Below, in pieces: positions 24,844 to 37,398 of a stretch of 64,000 nucleotides of DNA. The stretch is from Leptodontidium sp. MPI-SDFR-AT-0119. Taxonomy: Eukaryota; Ascomycota; Leotiomycetes; Helotiales; Leptodontidiaceae. The notes beneath the pieces are model-generated. The model was not told the origin of the DNA and ran no database searches. It saw only the letters and a program-made list of their open reading frames with translations. The position numbers and the translations under genes are program-made. The stretch is taken from positions 2,728,001-2,792,000 of the forward strand of contig JAHLEZ010000004.1 in the NCBI GenBank assembly GCA_020726505.1. The letters run 5' to 3'. The stretch's first letter is position 1, and every line of letters starts with the position of its first letter.

Positions 24844-26058
24844 CTAAGATGAACGCTTCTTCTTGAGTTCTTCACCCATATCTGCTTCATCATCCAGCCA
24901 TTTCAACCCAACACATGTAGCCCCCGGACCAACAAGCAAAACAGCAGCCAAAACTTTCAATACGACGACTGTCAACCCCCCCTCGTTCCCTCCACTAGCC
25001 CCCATGCTCCTTCGATATTTCGCCGCCGCGGGAACCAATACCGTCGTGAAGCCAACGAACAAGTCCCATTGTAGAAAATGGAGTGCGCCGACTCCCATTG
25101 AATGCACTTCAGCATGTGACAACGGTAGCTTGAAGATGGCCCCTGGATGGAGTGTTTGAATTGCTGATGCGCTGAACATGGTTGGGAACAGAACAATAGA
25201 GAATATGATGGTGAGAGCTGCAGCATGAGTAGCGAAAGAGCAGAAGATCGCGAAAGCATAAGTACGGCGAAGGGCTGAGAGCAAGTCTGCATTATTTGGA
25301 GATGGCTTTCGTGGAGTGGTTTTGGTGTCCTCGGAAGATGAAAACATGGTTTGGAAAGTCCATTGCAACAGGCCGGTGAAGATTGGGAACACATTCCAGA
25401 CTGCGACGGCGACTTGTTGGGTTTCCGGTGACATGATAGCTCGTGGACCTGTAGATGGTATTGCCATACCGATGACAAGCAGGATGTAGCCGAAAATAAC
25501 AGTCAAAGGAATGAATTTGATAGATTTGGCATTTGCTTTGCTGCTGGTGAACGAAGTCGATGTCCCATTTGCGGCGAGTGTCAAAAGCACGAACCATGGA
25601 CCTGAGGTAGCAACAGCTGTGGCCTGGAAGACATATAGCCATAGGGTTGGACTATCTTCACCAACTCCCTAGCTATCATGAATGATGGACTTCGCTTACC
25701 TGAGCTTCCAGCTGTAACTACGATTCGATTTGTACGAGTCGACATACATTGTGACAATGACAGCGATGTGCTGCCCAGCGAAGTACAATGAGAAAAGACT
25801 TGTCGTGGGGTGAGAACCATCAACAGCTTGCCAGAAGAAGACGATCAACATATCAAGAAGATAATCCAGAGGCCAGTAGATGCCGGTGAGACTTGTTTTC
25901 AGAGGCAGTTGGCCACCTGGCAAGGTTCCCGTGACATGCAGAGATCTAAAGAGGATCGAGAGCGCGCCATTAAGGGCTGATCGAATCCACGTTCCATAGA
26001 AGCCGATCAACCCCAATGTATATAGGGTCCATTTCATGGACGATGGAACTTCAGTCAT
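24844..26058 (-). CDS. Multi-pass membrane protein of unknown function, 388 aa
   Basis: Two exons, 26058-25700 and 25651-24844, with a 48-nt intron (GTAAGC donor, GATAG acceptor); frame kept. The protein has about eight or more hydrophobic segments (for example LYTLGLIGFYGTWIRSAL, SIKFIPLTVIFGYILLVIGM, GGLTVVVLKVLAAVLLVGPG) and a short basic C-terminus ending in KKKRSS, possibly a dilysine-like ER signal, though the spacing is not canonical. I recall similar uncharacterised membrane proteins in filamentous fungi, sometimes next to secondary-metabolite genes, but cannot assign a reaction. It is not adjacent to any core biosynthetic gene here. Confidence 0.7.
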
Positions 26059-26864
26059 GATTACAGAGTGAGGTACTGACTCTGGGTAGTTGCCGTGCCA
26101 GCAATGCAGTGAAATGATAGAAGAATGGATCTCTGTAATAATTAGAAACTTAGTTTGCTAAAGCTGGGATACTTATCAACCTCATCAACCCTGGCAACTG
26201 TGTAAGACACAGTCATCCTTTTCAGTCAGATTCGGAAAGACATACGCATTCGGATAACTGGCCGTGCTGAGCCACAGCTAACTCATCAAACTGAAAAAAT
26301 TCGTGTTCGTTACCCAATCGCAGGGCTTAGAGGGGAAATCTGATCCCAGCTTTTTAAATGATTGTTAATCACATTTGGAAGAACGAGCGAAGTCAAGTTA
26401 GGACACCATCTCACAGGATGACCTACGCCATCAACCTCACCATGAAGCTCTAACTCTTACAGTGACTGAGAAGAAAGAGTGATATTCTCTACATTACTTG
26501 GGTACAAAGTTTTCAATTGCAGCAAAGAAGAATCCGGAATTGTTTTCCTCGGCGCGCCATCGCTTAGCCTCGCTTCCCCATGATATTTACCCCGCCCCCG
26601 TTTAAGTAAATAAATATAGCATAATTGAAACAACAAACGGTTGACTCCAAAGCCGATTGTATCATATGGCAGCTGATCGATTTTATTACGCAGAACATGA
26701 AAATAAGCAAGCTATTCAAAAATATCTAATTAGACAATCAGAAACACGACCACAACCCCAACGCACCAGAACAGGACATTTCTAGCCCCACCAAGTCAAC
26801 AAATGCCACAACCCCCACCCCGGAAATCCTCCGACACCGGATTCTCTTGGCTATCAGTAGTTCT
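26059..26864. other. Intergenic, no supported gene
   Basis: AT-rich region between the membrane-protein start and the WSC gene stop. No coding, RNA or repeat feature can be supported. Confidence 0.4.
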
Positions 26865-28366
26865 CTAAGTAGTGCGTTGATATGTGCTGAGGCGGTTACC
26901 AGCCCCGCAGTACTCGTAAATGTTACCTGGGCAAGTAAAGGAACACTCGGTGTTATTGACAGCCACAGATCCAGCGGAGAAAGAGTTTCCGCAGTAGCCT
27001 TAATTCTTGATTAGTGTCGCTTCCAGAAAAAAGAATACGAAAGTCGATGTAGCTCACATTCACGTCCATACTCAACACCAAAGAGTGCGAAATTCCCACT
27101 CGCACAGAAAGTCTGGCAGACCTCCAACGTCATTCCATCACTTGCTGTTGCTGAACCAGCTAGGGCTCTGGCCACTATTCCCTCAGTCTGACATCCAAAG
27201 TATGAGTATGGTCCGACTGTAGGCTTGATTGCTGGTCCTGTGCCGGTGGGAGCTGGGGAAGATGCTGTGATGGTTGCAATGGCATTGTTGAAGTTGTAGA
27301 CATTGAGACGGTTGCCGCCCTGTTAGTCGAACAGTTAGCAACTTTTATTGAGAAAGGTATCAGTAGAAAAACAGATGTCATCTGGGAATTTCAAGCACGG
27401 TTATTCTCTCTAGGGCTTACCCCGCAATATTCAGAAAGGTTACCGGCGCAGAGCATGTTGCAGCCTGAGAGTCCATCTGGAGTGGTTGGTGCAATCGTGC
27501 CACCATTTGCAAAGGAGTTACCGCACCCTGTGCCAAATAAATCAGAATCCCGAATATGAACTGTTCAGGGATTTGAAGGGGTACATACAACACTGCTGAG
27601 AATACTCTACACCAGCCAGTAAGTATCCCCCATTTTGGCACGCAGCAGTGCAAAGATCAACTGTCATGACACCAGGTCCACCAGTGGTAGGAACACCGTT
27701 CGGCAGAAGGCGACCATTCACACCTTCAGTATAGCATCCCACAACCTTCCAGTTGCCAGCTCCTGGGTTAGTCTGTGGACCAGTAACTCCGCTCCAGAAC
27801 ATGCTGAGTCTGTTCACACCCCCGCAAGGTTCTGTTTGGTTTCCAGTACATGGCATGTTGCAGTCCGAGGGAGTTGAAGAAACAGCTGCGCCGGGTGAAA
27901 TGGTGCTTCCGCAAACTTTGGATGGTCAGCATTGCCACTCAATGGACTTCGCTAATACGAAATTGAATGGAGAAAGGCGGTGAGTAAGGATAACTCACAG
28001 CATTGAGAGCTATATTGTGTTCCTGCATAGATGAAGCCTCGATCGTTACAGAAGTTGATGCACGATTCGTCGGTCATGGCAGTGGTGTTGGTGTAGCTAG
28101 CTCCATTCAAGGTTCTTCCCACTTCGCTATTCCACGAAAAGGATTTAGTGACAACTTTCATTGAAATTTGGGGAGGTTCGCCAGAGGCTTACGTGTAACA
28201 TCCTTGATATCTCCAGGAGCCAGGAAGCGTAGTTGGGATATCGAGGGCGAGAATTGGTACGAACTGTTTTCGTCAGCAGATTCCAGCCAATAGAATAGGA
28301 AAGTAAAGGTACTGGGGATAGCAGTACAAGCGCTGCAAGGAAAGCTTTAAATCGTGCAGAAACCAT
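26865..28366 (-). CDS. Secreted protein with three WSC domains
   Basis: Seven exons: 28366-28313, 28263-28193, 28126-27999, 27915-27589, 27527-27421, 27319-27058 and 26998-26865. All six introns are 49-90 nt and frame-consistent; the product is 342 aa. Exon 1 encodes a signal peptide (KAFLAALVLLSP). Three cysteine-rich WSC domains follow at about residues 33-125, 140-232 and 250-338, each with the pattern GCYTEG...C...C...G..YAG.QY...C.CG...C...C.GN....CGG.NRL. There is no C-terminal transmembrane helix, so this is probably a soluble wall- or glucan-binding protein rather than a Wsc stress sensor. WSC domains bind polysaccharide; no enzymatic domain is present. Confidence 0.88.
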
Positions 28367-29832
28367 GGCGAAATGTCTTTTTCCGTTGGTAGGTTAGAGA
28401 AAGTGTTTGGATTGGAAATGCCAGTGATGATGTTGATGTAGATGATAAGCAATTGGAGGTGCGTTTGAGCACTAGTTATATCTTCGATTCCTGAGTATAG
28501 GATCGCAAGAAATGTTGGAATATTTTCGTGTGGCTGATTTTGAGGAGCTGTTGAGGATTGTTTGGCGAAACAATTTGGAAGTATTGGCTGTACAGCCAAG
28601 GGCGGCGTAGAGTACGACATGAGGGAGGCAAAATGTGAATGATTTTATCCACCAGGGGTAAAGCCCCAGACTGATGCCTTGGAGAGTGGGTTTGAGTTTA
28701 CGGTTTTGCCTTACATCCACTCGAAGAGTTTCGAAATTGATTGACATTTGATAATCATCCTGTCAATCTTTTATAGATTCTGTTCCAATATCATTCTAAA
28801 AAGTATGGAGAATCGTTGCAGGTGAGAAGCTCGCCCTCTTTGCGATGCACCGCAACGTTTTCCCTGCGTTCCCCAGAGTCGCATATCTGGGTTGCAGTGT
28901 AACCCCATATGCAGGTCATCGCAATACCCCCCACTAAATATTCTTGGAAGGGGTACTGCACAATATATCGATTCGTCGACTGTCAGTGAACTTTTTGTTT
29001 ACTTACTTTGCTCGGCGCAAAGATGGCGGGAATGAGATACTGTGTGACTAGGGAACGATACAGAAGTACTTCAGTAGCGCTGATTAACTTGGGGTGACGT
29101 TACTTCCGTCGATGATGCATACGATTTGTGGGTATTTTGACCAGCTGGAACTTGTGCTGGGAGGGGTACTCGGATTCCTGCAGTAGCAGTCCATATTCTG
29201 ACCAAAGAAAGGACTTGAGAGAGAAAATATTTTCTCGACCCTTTTCTGATCTGGTGATTGAGAACCGATTGTAGAACCTTGATTCTGCAAGATGTAATGG
29301 GCTCTGCAGGCTGAGAATAGAGAAATTCTCTTCCATGGCTCACTCAACGACCAGAACTTTTGTATTCATTACCAGTAAATTTCAGCTAAGGCAAGACACA
29401 GAAGCAATATGCAAACTGCCAACATCCATAAATTATGACTGGGGACCCTGCATTGCAAGTGGTATGATGAGAAGCGTACGCGAGACTGTTGCTGAGGGAG
29501 TGATCGGCAATTGAGAAGGATTCTGTGACTAGCACAAAGTGACACCGGGGGCTAAGACAAGACAACATCATCAAAGCTTGGATGAAAAGTGACCCACCAT
29601 CAATTTGGGCTCGTAAATGTCCGTACTAGAACTTATCGTTACTTTTTCTTGTTCAGCAGGGAGAAGTGACAAGGGGCTGGGCTTCAACAAGCTGAAAGAA
29701 TACATTTGCGACCATGCCGCTACCATCGTGTATCCTTAGAATTTGATATCTGAGGAGGCCAAAGGTGGAAATTGGGTAGTAATAGTTCTCAAATTTGAAG
29801 CTGATACCAAGTTCGTCCGATCGCAGATGGCG
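28367..29832. other. Intergenic, no supported gene
   Basis: Promoter of the WSC gene, then about 1.2 kb in which three overlapping minus-strand frames near 29071-29347 are open but mutually exclusive and carry no recognisable sequence. I do not call a gene. Confidence 0.35.
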
Positions 29833-30327
29833 TCAGGGCGGAAACTCTGCAAAGAAATCCAGCCAGCTCACTGTGACTTCGTCACCTGACGACATATCTC
29901 GAATCGCATGAAGTGTTCCGCTTTTCAGGTTCTCGTTCCAGCTGTAGTGAACGTTCGGGATACAGTCATGATTCGTGAGACTGATTATTACGTAGACGAC
30001 GTCAAGTCGATACTCTGGACATTCACCTGACGACAGGGCATTGCATTGGCTTGAGCGATGCCGATGAAGTCTCCTGCTAAACTACCGTACCTGCTCTTGA
30101 AATCATTGTGTAGGGAGATGAAAATCAACAGGTGTGTGTCTTTAAGAGCCAGGACTTTGATGAGTATTTTGCTTTCGAGCAGGCTCAATTCGAGTGCGTA
30201 TTTGCACTGGCGTCACATTTTGGATCGGAAAAGCGTTGTGAAACCGGAACATCGGCTTTTCGTGGACGATTTGGGGTCCTTGTGAGATATTGGTAAGCGC
30301 TATGAGTCTCCTTCCTTTACCTCGAAT
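29833..30327 (-). pseudogene. Remnant of a SET-domain (SMYD-like) methyltransferase gene
   Basis: Three stretches in different frames on the minus strand match successive parts of a fungal SET-domain protein. From 30327: GKGRRLIALTNISQGPQIV and EKPMFRF, the SET N-terminus. From about 30188: ESKILIKVLAL and FISLHNDF, the middle helices. From about 29995 to 29833: SLTNHDCIPNVHYSWNENL and RDMSSGDEVTVSW, the NHxC cofactor motif and the GDE motif. At least two frame changes separate them, and no pair of splice sites that I tried repairs them. No intact start or post-SET cysteines are seen. A related, much better preserved SET gene lies 1 kb upstream on the same strand, so this may be an old tandem copy. 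Confidence 0.65.
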
Positions 30328-31078
30328 GTTTTGAATCCCTTACAGTACATTGGGAGACACCATATCTTCGAAATTTGAGCCCCCCTTTCGATGAGTGTCA
30401 ACATTCCAAAGTAAATATCGTGTAGCTGCCAGGCCCTGCCTTATAACAACGGACACAAATAAAGTTGATAGAGACTGCCTCTTAGGCTGAAGTTAAGTTT
30501 TTCAAAGGCAGATAATTTCCTTGCCAAGTCCAATGGGCGCGAGTTTCGGAAAGAATACTGCCAAAGGAAGTTAGAAACTCTGATATGCTCTCACTGTTTG
30601 GAGTAGATTCCCAGCCCTGCCATGACATTTTCCATGACCATCGCCAATGCGATACAGCTAAATGGGGATTGGAAACTGACGCAAAGATTCTAGCCAAGAT
30701 TAACCCCTAGACTTAGTCTTTGAATACGTTAAACACCGGCTTGGAGCAATCACTAGAGGATCTGGTGTTACCATGGTTCGCGCCATACTTCTTTATGGCA
30801 TGATCAGACACCAACTGTGGCCTTTCATGCTATCGTGAGATTTCTAGTCAGATGTTAGTCTTCATTATGTCAAAATTCACAGTTTGGAAAATATACCAAC
30901 TATCTCTGGGCTGGGACAGAGGTCGAAATAAGCGAGCGTGGGGCTGAAGTCAACAAACATTACTTGTAGGGAAACCCTCATCGCAAAAAAGCAAGGGTGT
31001 GCAGGCGTCTCTATAGTAAGAATAATCTGCAATCGACTCTTTCCCGCACTTGGACTCTCAAAACCCAACAATCCCTTT

Positions 31079-32012
31079 TTACTCCCAAGTCCAGAGCCAA
31101 TCCTCAAAATCCTCCAATCCCAGATTCATTGGCACCATATCCACCGCCGTCTCCTTAAAGTCTGTGGATCCATACCCCATGTGTAATTTCAGATTATCCC
31201 TCACACTCTTGTAACTTTCCACATAGGGGTTTTGCTCTCCTTCGCACACAAACCCTGGCCCGGTAAGCTCTCTCCGTAAATACACTAGCTCTGGCGAGAT
31301 CACTCTGACTGGCAGCAACTTGGGACGCAGTGAAGTACACCCATGCCAAGGAAGTGCCAGCGCAGTTATTATACACCTCCAACGACATTTCCTTCATTTC
31401 GCGTAAATCCTCAAGACATGCCTCGTGCTGACTTTCGACTCGCTGAATGATCTGAGCTTGGACGAATTTGATCCTGTCCCGTTGGTTATCACTTTGAGCT
31501 CTTCTCTCAAGTGATGAGGTGCATAGCAGACAACTGCGTTGGAAGCCCTTATGTCCTCTTGTATGGTCGCCATAATTGATTGTGATTTCATCACCCGCCC
31601 TGATGTCTCCAACTGCGTAAAGGTTGCCTCGTCTTTGGTTTTCGACCCCACTGTAGTGAGCATTCGGTACGCAGCTGTGATTGATAAAGGAGAACGTGGG
31701 GAATATGGCATCGATTTGTGGACTGATGCCCAGGAAATTTGTTCTGACGATACCGACCAAGGCGGGTTCTTGTTCGACGATGTTGTGGAGAGAACGAACT
31801 TGTTGCTGCTGCTCGGAGGACAGGGCTTGAAGTCTTCGCAGTATACTCACTTCCAGGACGACCAATTTGTCGATATTGGGGAGCGTAAAGAACGGGGTCT
31901 CGTTTGCGATTCGCTTTCCTTGAGGGATGTCGATCAGAACGAAGAGTCCCAATCCTCGCCTTGGGACTGTTCGGACTTCGAAGGTCGTCGAGGTCAGTTG
32001 GTTTGAAGACAT
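31079..32012 (-). CDS. SET-domain protein-lysine methyltransferase-like, one frameshift
   Basis: Intronless, starting at ATG 32012. SET features are clear: GLGLFVLIDIPQGKRI near the N-terminus, the NHSC motif (FSFINHSCVPNAHYS), GDEITINYG, and a post-SET cysteine cluster (CLLCTSS). The family's helical C-terminus begins in this frame (SQSDLARASVFTERAYRARV) and then jumps to another frame (VCEGEQNPY...) at a TTT run on the minus strand (31250-31252). Removing one T gives a continuous 310-aa protein ending at 31079; as written, the first frame ends at 31194. This is either a sequencing error or a recent mutation. Proteins of this type methylate lysines on unknown substrates. Confidence 0.75.
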
Positions 32013-34619
32013 TGCTCCCTGTTTTGCTCCCGCTCATCCTTGGCGCCTGGCATCCTTCATCCCATCGAGCCGTGTCGTAGGGGCCATGATTTTTATCATA
32101 GGTGTTGAATACTCTCAAGAGAATAGAAAGGTTGAGAGTTCGTCCGTCAAGGATTTCTTTGCGCCGACAGGTAGAAGCATCGACATCAAGGATGACCTTA
32201 TCCTCCACATAAAATTACTTGCATTGATTTCTCCCGGGGTTCTTGATAGATCAGGTGAATATTGAAGAACACAAACGACAAAGAATTCTGTCGAATTCTT
32301 AGAAAAGATTCACTCTATTGGAATAGAATTGCAAAAACTAGAGGTGAACTCGCCTGCTTAATGAAGTAGGAATTGGTTTGTTGGTTACTCCGAGCATGAG
32401 ATATCTTAATCCATAGTTTCTCTAATAAAACTATCCAATGAACAACCTCTCTCAACTGAGCCTTTGTAGGGGGCGAGGCTTCGCTTGGGTGAAAAATAGA
32501 ACTTTGTTGCAACGAGACCTTTCAGAGCCACCGCAAATCAGTCTTCCATAGGTGAAATCTTCCCGGTACACCAATGAAAGGCTATTTCGCGGTTGGTTTA
32601 ATCATATTCCCTCAATTTTCTCCCGGGCGCGGTGTGGCGGTTAACTCGCATGATGTATTGAGTGACAAGATGGGCCATTAGAGACAATGCATCGATCAGT
32701 TGCTTACCCCTACCTGTATCCTTTTTCAATACCATTCAGCAAATACCCTGCTTGGAATACTATTATCCTCCTAAAAACAATTCACTTCCGTCGCAGACGA
32801 AGCTTGAAGAGCTCAGGTGTCTGATTTGGCCACAGGACTTGTTTCATGTTGATTTCTACCTTGCTTAACCTTTCCGAAATCTGGGACTTGTCCGGACGGA
32901 GACAGTAATCCAACGGAAAGAGCAAAGAAGGCGGCAGATCAGACGAGTTTGAACCATTGCAAGCGGAAACATTGTCCAGCCTACAGGTTGAGGAAGGCTC
33001 GGTATCACCACAGAGATGTACAAGACTTATGCGCAAACCCTACTATCTGTTCTAGGCACAAGGGCGGCTTGAAATTTAAATAGAATATCGTATCAGTCTA
33101 CAAAGTTCAACGGCTCGTGTTGGCGTTTAGAAATTAGGTGAACCATAGAGACATCAATAGATATATATTTAGTGGAAAGACTAATTTTCATTTTTCAGTA
33201 CTAGGCTTCAAACGAGGTTAGGGACGATGGAAATCATTAAACTAGTATGAATCGTCGCCAGGCGCTTAATCGCTGTCATTCCGATTCTCCACTATCATAG
33301 AAAGTTGCCACTCTATTATTCCCATCCCTCGCTCCCTGGCAACTGGTCTTCCAGCAGGATTAGAGAAAATGACTAAAGGTACCTTTGCGTCAGATACGCT
33401 GAGCGACTAAGAAGATAACGCTGGCGGCTGTGCACTCAACACTTGAAGGACAGAAATGTCACTGTCAGTCATGATTTCCACTTCTTCGTGTGATAGACAA
33501 GGACAGAGCATTTAGGAACGTGCAATACTTTATAAGTCTCAGAAATACGTATGTCCTAGAATGATCAGGTGAATCAGAAATATAATACAAATATGAGAGT
33601 GAAGTGGAGGATGTGAATGAGATCAAACTTCTCCAAGATCAGCTTTCAATTCGAAAGCCCAGCCACAACTCACCTTCGGATATATAAGGGACTCGTTTGC
33701 GTACAAACAGTCCTAAAAGACATTGAGAAAGGACAGGTGCGAAGTGCCGCACCGGGCTTGGAAACCCGAAGGGAAGGACAATCAAGTTCTTGCTTTGGCA
33801 AAACTAGGTTTGTGGTATCGTCAAACGCTAGTTACATTTCACTTGATTGGACCCTGCCACTCCGGAAGCAGACGCATCCTCCCCCAAGGGGGAAGGAAAA
33901 AGTAAATACGGGCGGTAGTTACTGACATGCCTTGAATCACTGCCAGAAGTACACACAATGCCTACTATTATCAACCCTCTAATCACCATCATCCTGCCCT
34001 ATTTCCCGTTCATATCATCCAGTCAACGAATGATCATTCCGACTATGACAACAACAATCCCCCATTCCAATAAGTCTGAGATGTGATGTGATATGCCATT
34101 GATCCCGTCTCTGTTCACCGATACAGAAAGGTGGATATGTGTGGAAAGAGCATGATTGCCTCAACACACAAAATAGCGATAGCTCTAAGCTCTGTCATCC
34201 CCACCCGCCCAATGACTTGGTTTGAAGTGTAAGGATATTTCGTTGCTGTTGGTTGCAAGTGGACCGGCGTTTGCCCTTTATACCTCCCCTACTCCACTGT
34301 GGTCACGACGCGAGGCAGAGAGGCTGTTACTCACACTTAGTGAATTCAAAGTGAATAAACGAAGGAGGGTAGACAGAGAAGATGAAGCGGAAGCTGAAAA
34401 TCCACGACTTTTCTTTTCATTGGTCGGTCTGTCTGTCTGTCTATGGGCCATCTAAGTAAACCAGATCATCTCCACATCCATGCAAGACCCCAGTCCCGCC
34501 ATCCCTCCAACCACCCATCCCAAACGCCAATCATGGAAGCAGCTCATGTGAATGTAATTCATGCAAAGTCATCATCGTCCATAGTTCATATCCCCCGTAT
34601 CAGCATATCGTAAAATCGC
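32013..34619. other. 2.6-kb region with no recognisable gene
   Basis: AT-rich stretch with short unsupported frames and a (GTCT)n microsatellite near 34425-34442. No RNA gene or mobile element can be supported. Confidence 0.4.
34425..34442 (+). repeat. (GTCT)n microsatellite
   Basis: Four tandem GTCT units downstream of the p47 gene. Confidence 0.7.
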
Positions 34620-35995
34620 TCATGTCCACTTCTGAACAGCAGTTCCACCACGCTTAAATTCGGCCATCTCGCCGAGGATAAGGGACTTGTCGGTGTGGTC
34701 CTTGTTAGGGAATGTCGTAGCTAGAACCCAGGCTCTGTCGCTGCTACCTGGAGCAGCTTGGTTGATGAAGGTGTAGACATCACCGATTGTGCTGGTTGTA
34801 TTGAATCGAGCGGGGAGTCTTGTACCGTTTGCGAGTTGGACGCGGAGAGCAAGAGTTGGCTGTGAAGGATCGATGACAGGCTCGACAGGGGCGGTGGATT
34901 GCGTGCTAGAGCTTGCCTGGGAGGTGGAAGCGGGAGCAGCAGCCGAGGAGGGTGCACCGGGAGTAGGGCTACCTAGTCTGTTACCACTTCCACCAAAAGG
35001 CTTATATACTTTTGGAAGAGGTTTATAGGCCTCGTCGTGCTTGACAAGCTGGACATCCACTGGCTGGTCGGGACGAACGCCCATGAGATGGAGAGGGGCG
35101 CGGCCTTGACGGATCATTTGGAGATCGTGAGCATGTTGGGGATCGTCGAAACGGCGGAGAGGTCCATCTTCAACACTGAATCCATCCTCCCAAAGATGTA
35201 GAACTCGGGTTTGGACTGGGCCCGGGTCGGCCTCTGCGGTACCAGCATGAGGATCTGGGATAACTTGGGATGGGGTATCGTCGCCACCAAGGGTTTGACC
35301 ACTTCCACGGAATCGAGTTGGCGGGGCAGACGATGAAGGTTCTCCTCCTCCTGGTCTGGAAGCATTTCTAAGTAACGTTAGTTGTGTCCTACAAATCCAA
35401 AGAGGTATACAAACGCTCTAGCTTTCTTGAGAATATCATTCACGACCTTTCGAGGATCATTCCGGTTCGAAGATGGATCCTGAACAGCCAACCCCGACTT
35501 CTCGCCACCAGCAAACAGATCTCTTGGTTCTTCCTCCGGATCAAAGTCTTCATCATCAGAATCATCATCGTCGTGGGCATGGCCGTGACCAGCATGAGCT
35601 CCTGATGGACCTTGGTTTAATGAACCCAATGTAGCGATTCCACCCTTCTTCTTTGGCGCAGCAGAGCCTGAGCTGGAACCGACTGCAGGGATAGATTGTG
35701 GTGCAGGTCTGCCGTCCAGAGTTCGGGGGCCTGTGTATGGTTCTTCGGGAGCCTCGTTCTCTTCATCATCCTGAGCTCCAGCTGTTCCCTCCTCCAACGC
35801 AGTAAAATACTCCGCAGCAGCTCCAGACAGATCCCATCGGTTCGCAGCGAGGTACTGTCGTGCCTAGAGATATCTTTGTTAGTTTGGAAGAGAGAGTCTG
35901 CCAGTATTGAAGCTTCAACGTACATCTGATGGCGAGGCGCCGGTGAGGTCCACAAACTGAGTAATGAGCTCGTCGTGGTTCTCGTTGTCTGCCAT
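34620..35995 (-). CDS. shp1: p47/Shp1-type Cdc48 cofactor (UBA-SEP-UBX)
   Basis: Three exons: 35995-35924, 35863-35415 and 35367-34620; 422 aa. The second donor is the weaker GTTTGT, but the junction restores the frame and the family sequence. Domain order is diagnostic: an N-terminal UBA (LITQFVDLTGASPSDVRQA...YLAANRWDLSGAA, about residues 8-45), an acidic H/D/E-rich linker, a SEP domain (LHLWEDGFSVEDGPLRRFDD...), and a C-terminal UBX domain (LALRVQLANGTRLPARFNTT...). The protein recruits the Cdc48/p97 ATPase to ubiquitylated or membrane substrates and to PP1 regulation. It is divergent from the Mim1 gene, with only 361 bp between the start codons. Confidence 0.93.
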
Positions 35996-36356
35996 GATTG
36001 CGGTAGTGTTGTAAAATTGAAGTGGAAGAATCCTGCAACAGTAGGAGTTGTATTTGAAAGGGGAAATAGTCTGGCAGACTGTGAATCTTTTGTTTGCTTT
36101 GGATGTTGACAAACCGCGTTCCAAAGAGAAGAAGAGGCGAGGCGGGACGAGGCAGCCTTTTGGCTCGTCACCCCGCCGGCTGAATTGGAGCCACCAAGAG
36201 CTCTCCTTAGCTTTCCCGACGAGGAGGCGGCATTTACCGTCAACATCAAAAGCTTCAATTCCAACTCTCCACGCCCCAACATCAACACAGCATTCGCATC
36301 CTATTTCCTACTGATATCGACTGGTCTGCACTCTAACAGGCAATCTAAAGCCCGCC

Positions 36357-36928
36357 ATGTCTTCAGATATCAACCCTTTGACAGAGTCATCAATGACCAT
36401 TCCATCCGATTCCGAGCAGTATTCCGGCAACGATGACCTCTCTCCTTCTCCGCCCTCCTCTTCCAGCTCTCCGCCGATGATTCTATACTCTCCTCCTACA
36501 TTATGGGGCTTAGTGCGAGGTGCTGCGATCAATCTGCTTCTGCCGTTCATCAATGGGCTTATGTTGGGATTTGGGGAACTGTTTGCTCATGAGGCTGCAT
36601 TTAGGTTGGGATGGGGAGGCACAAAGGTATGGGCTTTATATTTTGTGTTGTATGCGGTGTTATGTACTGCCGAGGGACTATTGGACTCTTCTGGAACTCT
36701 GCTGTGCTGCTAGAAGTCGTGCTCTTGCACCGTGGTAGATGGTTCTTCAAGTGGCACATATTCCGTTCATATGATCAGTTCCTTGGCATCTCACTGACAT
36801 CCTGTTTCTAGGTTTTCCCAGGTGGACGATCAAAGCATTCAGTAGGACCAGGAATTGAGATAAGAGATGATCCACTGGAGAGGAAGCGGAGGGAAGGCAA
36901 CTTGGATGATTTGACAAGTTTGGAGTGA
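36357..36928 (+). CDS. mim1: Mitochondrial outer-membrane import factor Mim1/Tom13
   Basis: Two exons, 36357-36626 and 36812-36928, with a 185-nt intron that is long for this window; phase 0; 128 aa. The N-terminus is S/P-rich and disordered. The core holds the single hydrophobic segment (LWGLVRGAAINLLLPFINGL) that spans the outer membrane, followed by ELFAHEAAFRLGWGGTKV, which reads through the splice junction into VFPGGR. The charged C-terminus follows. The family forms the MIM complex, which inserts helical proteins into the mitochondrial outer membrane and helps TOM assembly. It shares a short divergent promoter with p47/Shp1. Confidence 0.9.
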
Positions 36929-37398
36929 GGCTACAATTGCATGCACATACAAGGGCGTTTGGGAGTTTTATCATAGGTGTTTTTGGGTCCAAAATGGAAT
37001 CAAAATGGAGCTCAGTTATGTCGGACGGTTGACATCAGAAAATACATACGTGATGGACTTTGGGGGCACATGGAGTTGGCATATTCAAGGAGATGCTACA
37101 CGTGCGGAGCTGTTGACTTTCACCAATGCAAAAATTCCACCCATGAAGCCACGCATGCATATATACATACATCTAAGTCTGCAGTCTCACCATAATAGCA
37201 TTAAACAACTCACTACATGACCCGAATACCTGATCTTTATTCAGAACTTTGACAATTGTCCATGACTTGTCCCCAATGGCCAATGGTAATGCACGCTAGT
37301 ACAGTTTATGCAAGGATACACGACTGCAGCCTCACATCCGAGATCTGGATCTAAAATATTTTGCGCCTCGCCCGATCAACACCACCGCACAACATACC

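Noticed and set aside
29071..29347. Three overlapping open frames on the minus strand
   Set aside because: Mutually exclusive frames with no similarity to known proteins.
36308..36553. Minus-strand frame antisense to Mim1
   Set aside because: Shadow of the Mim1 exon; low-complexity acidic translation.
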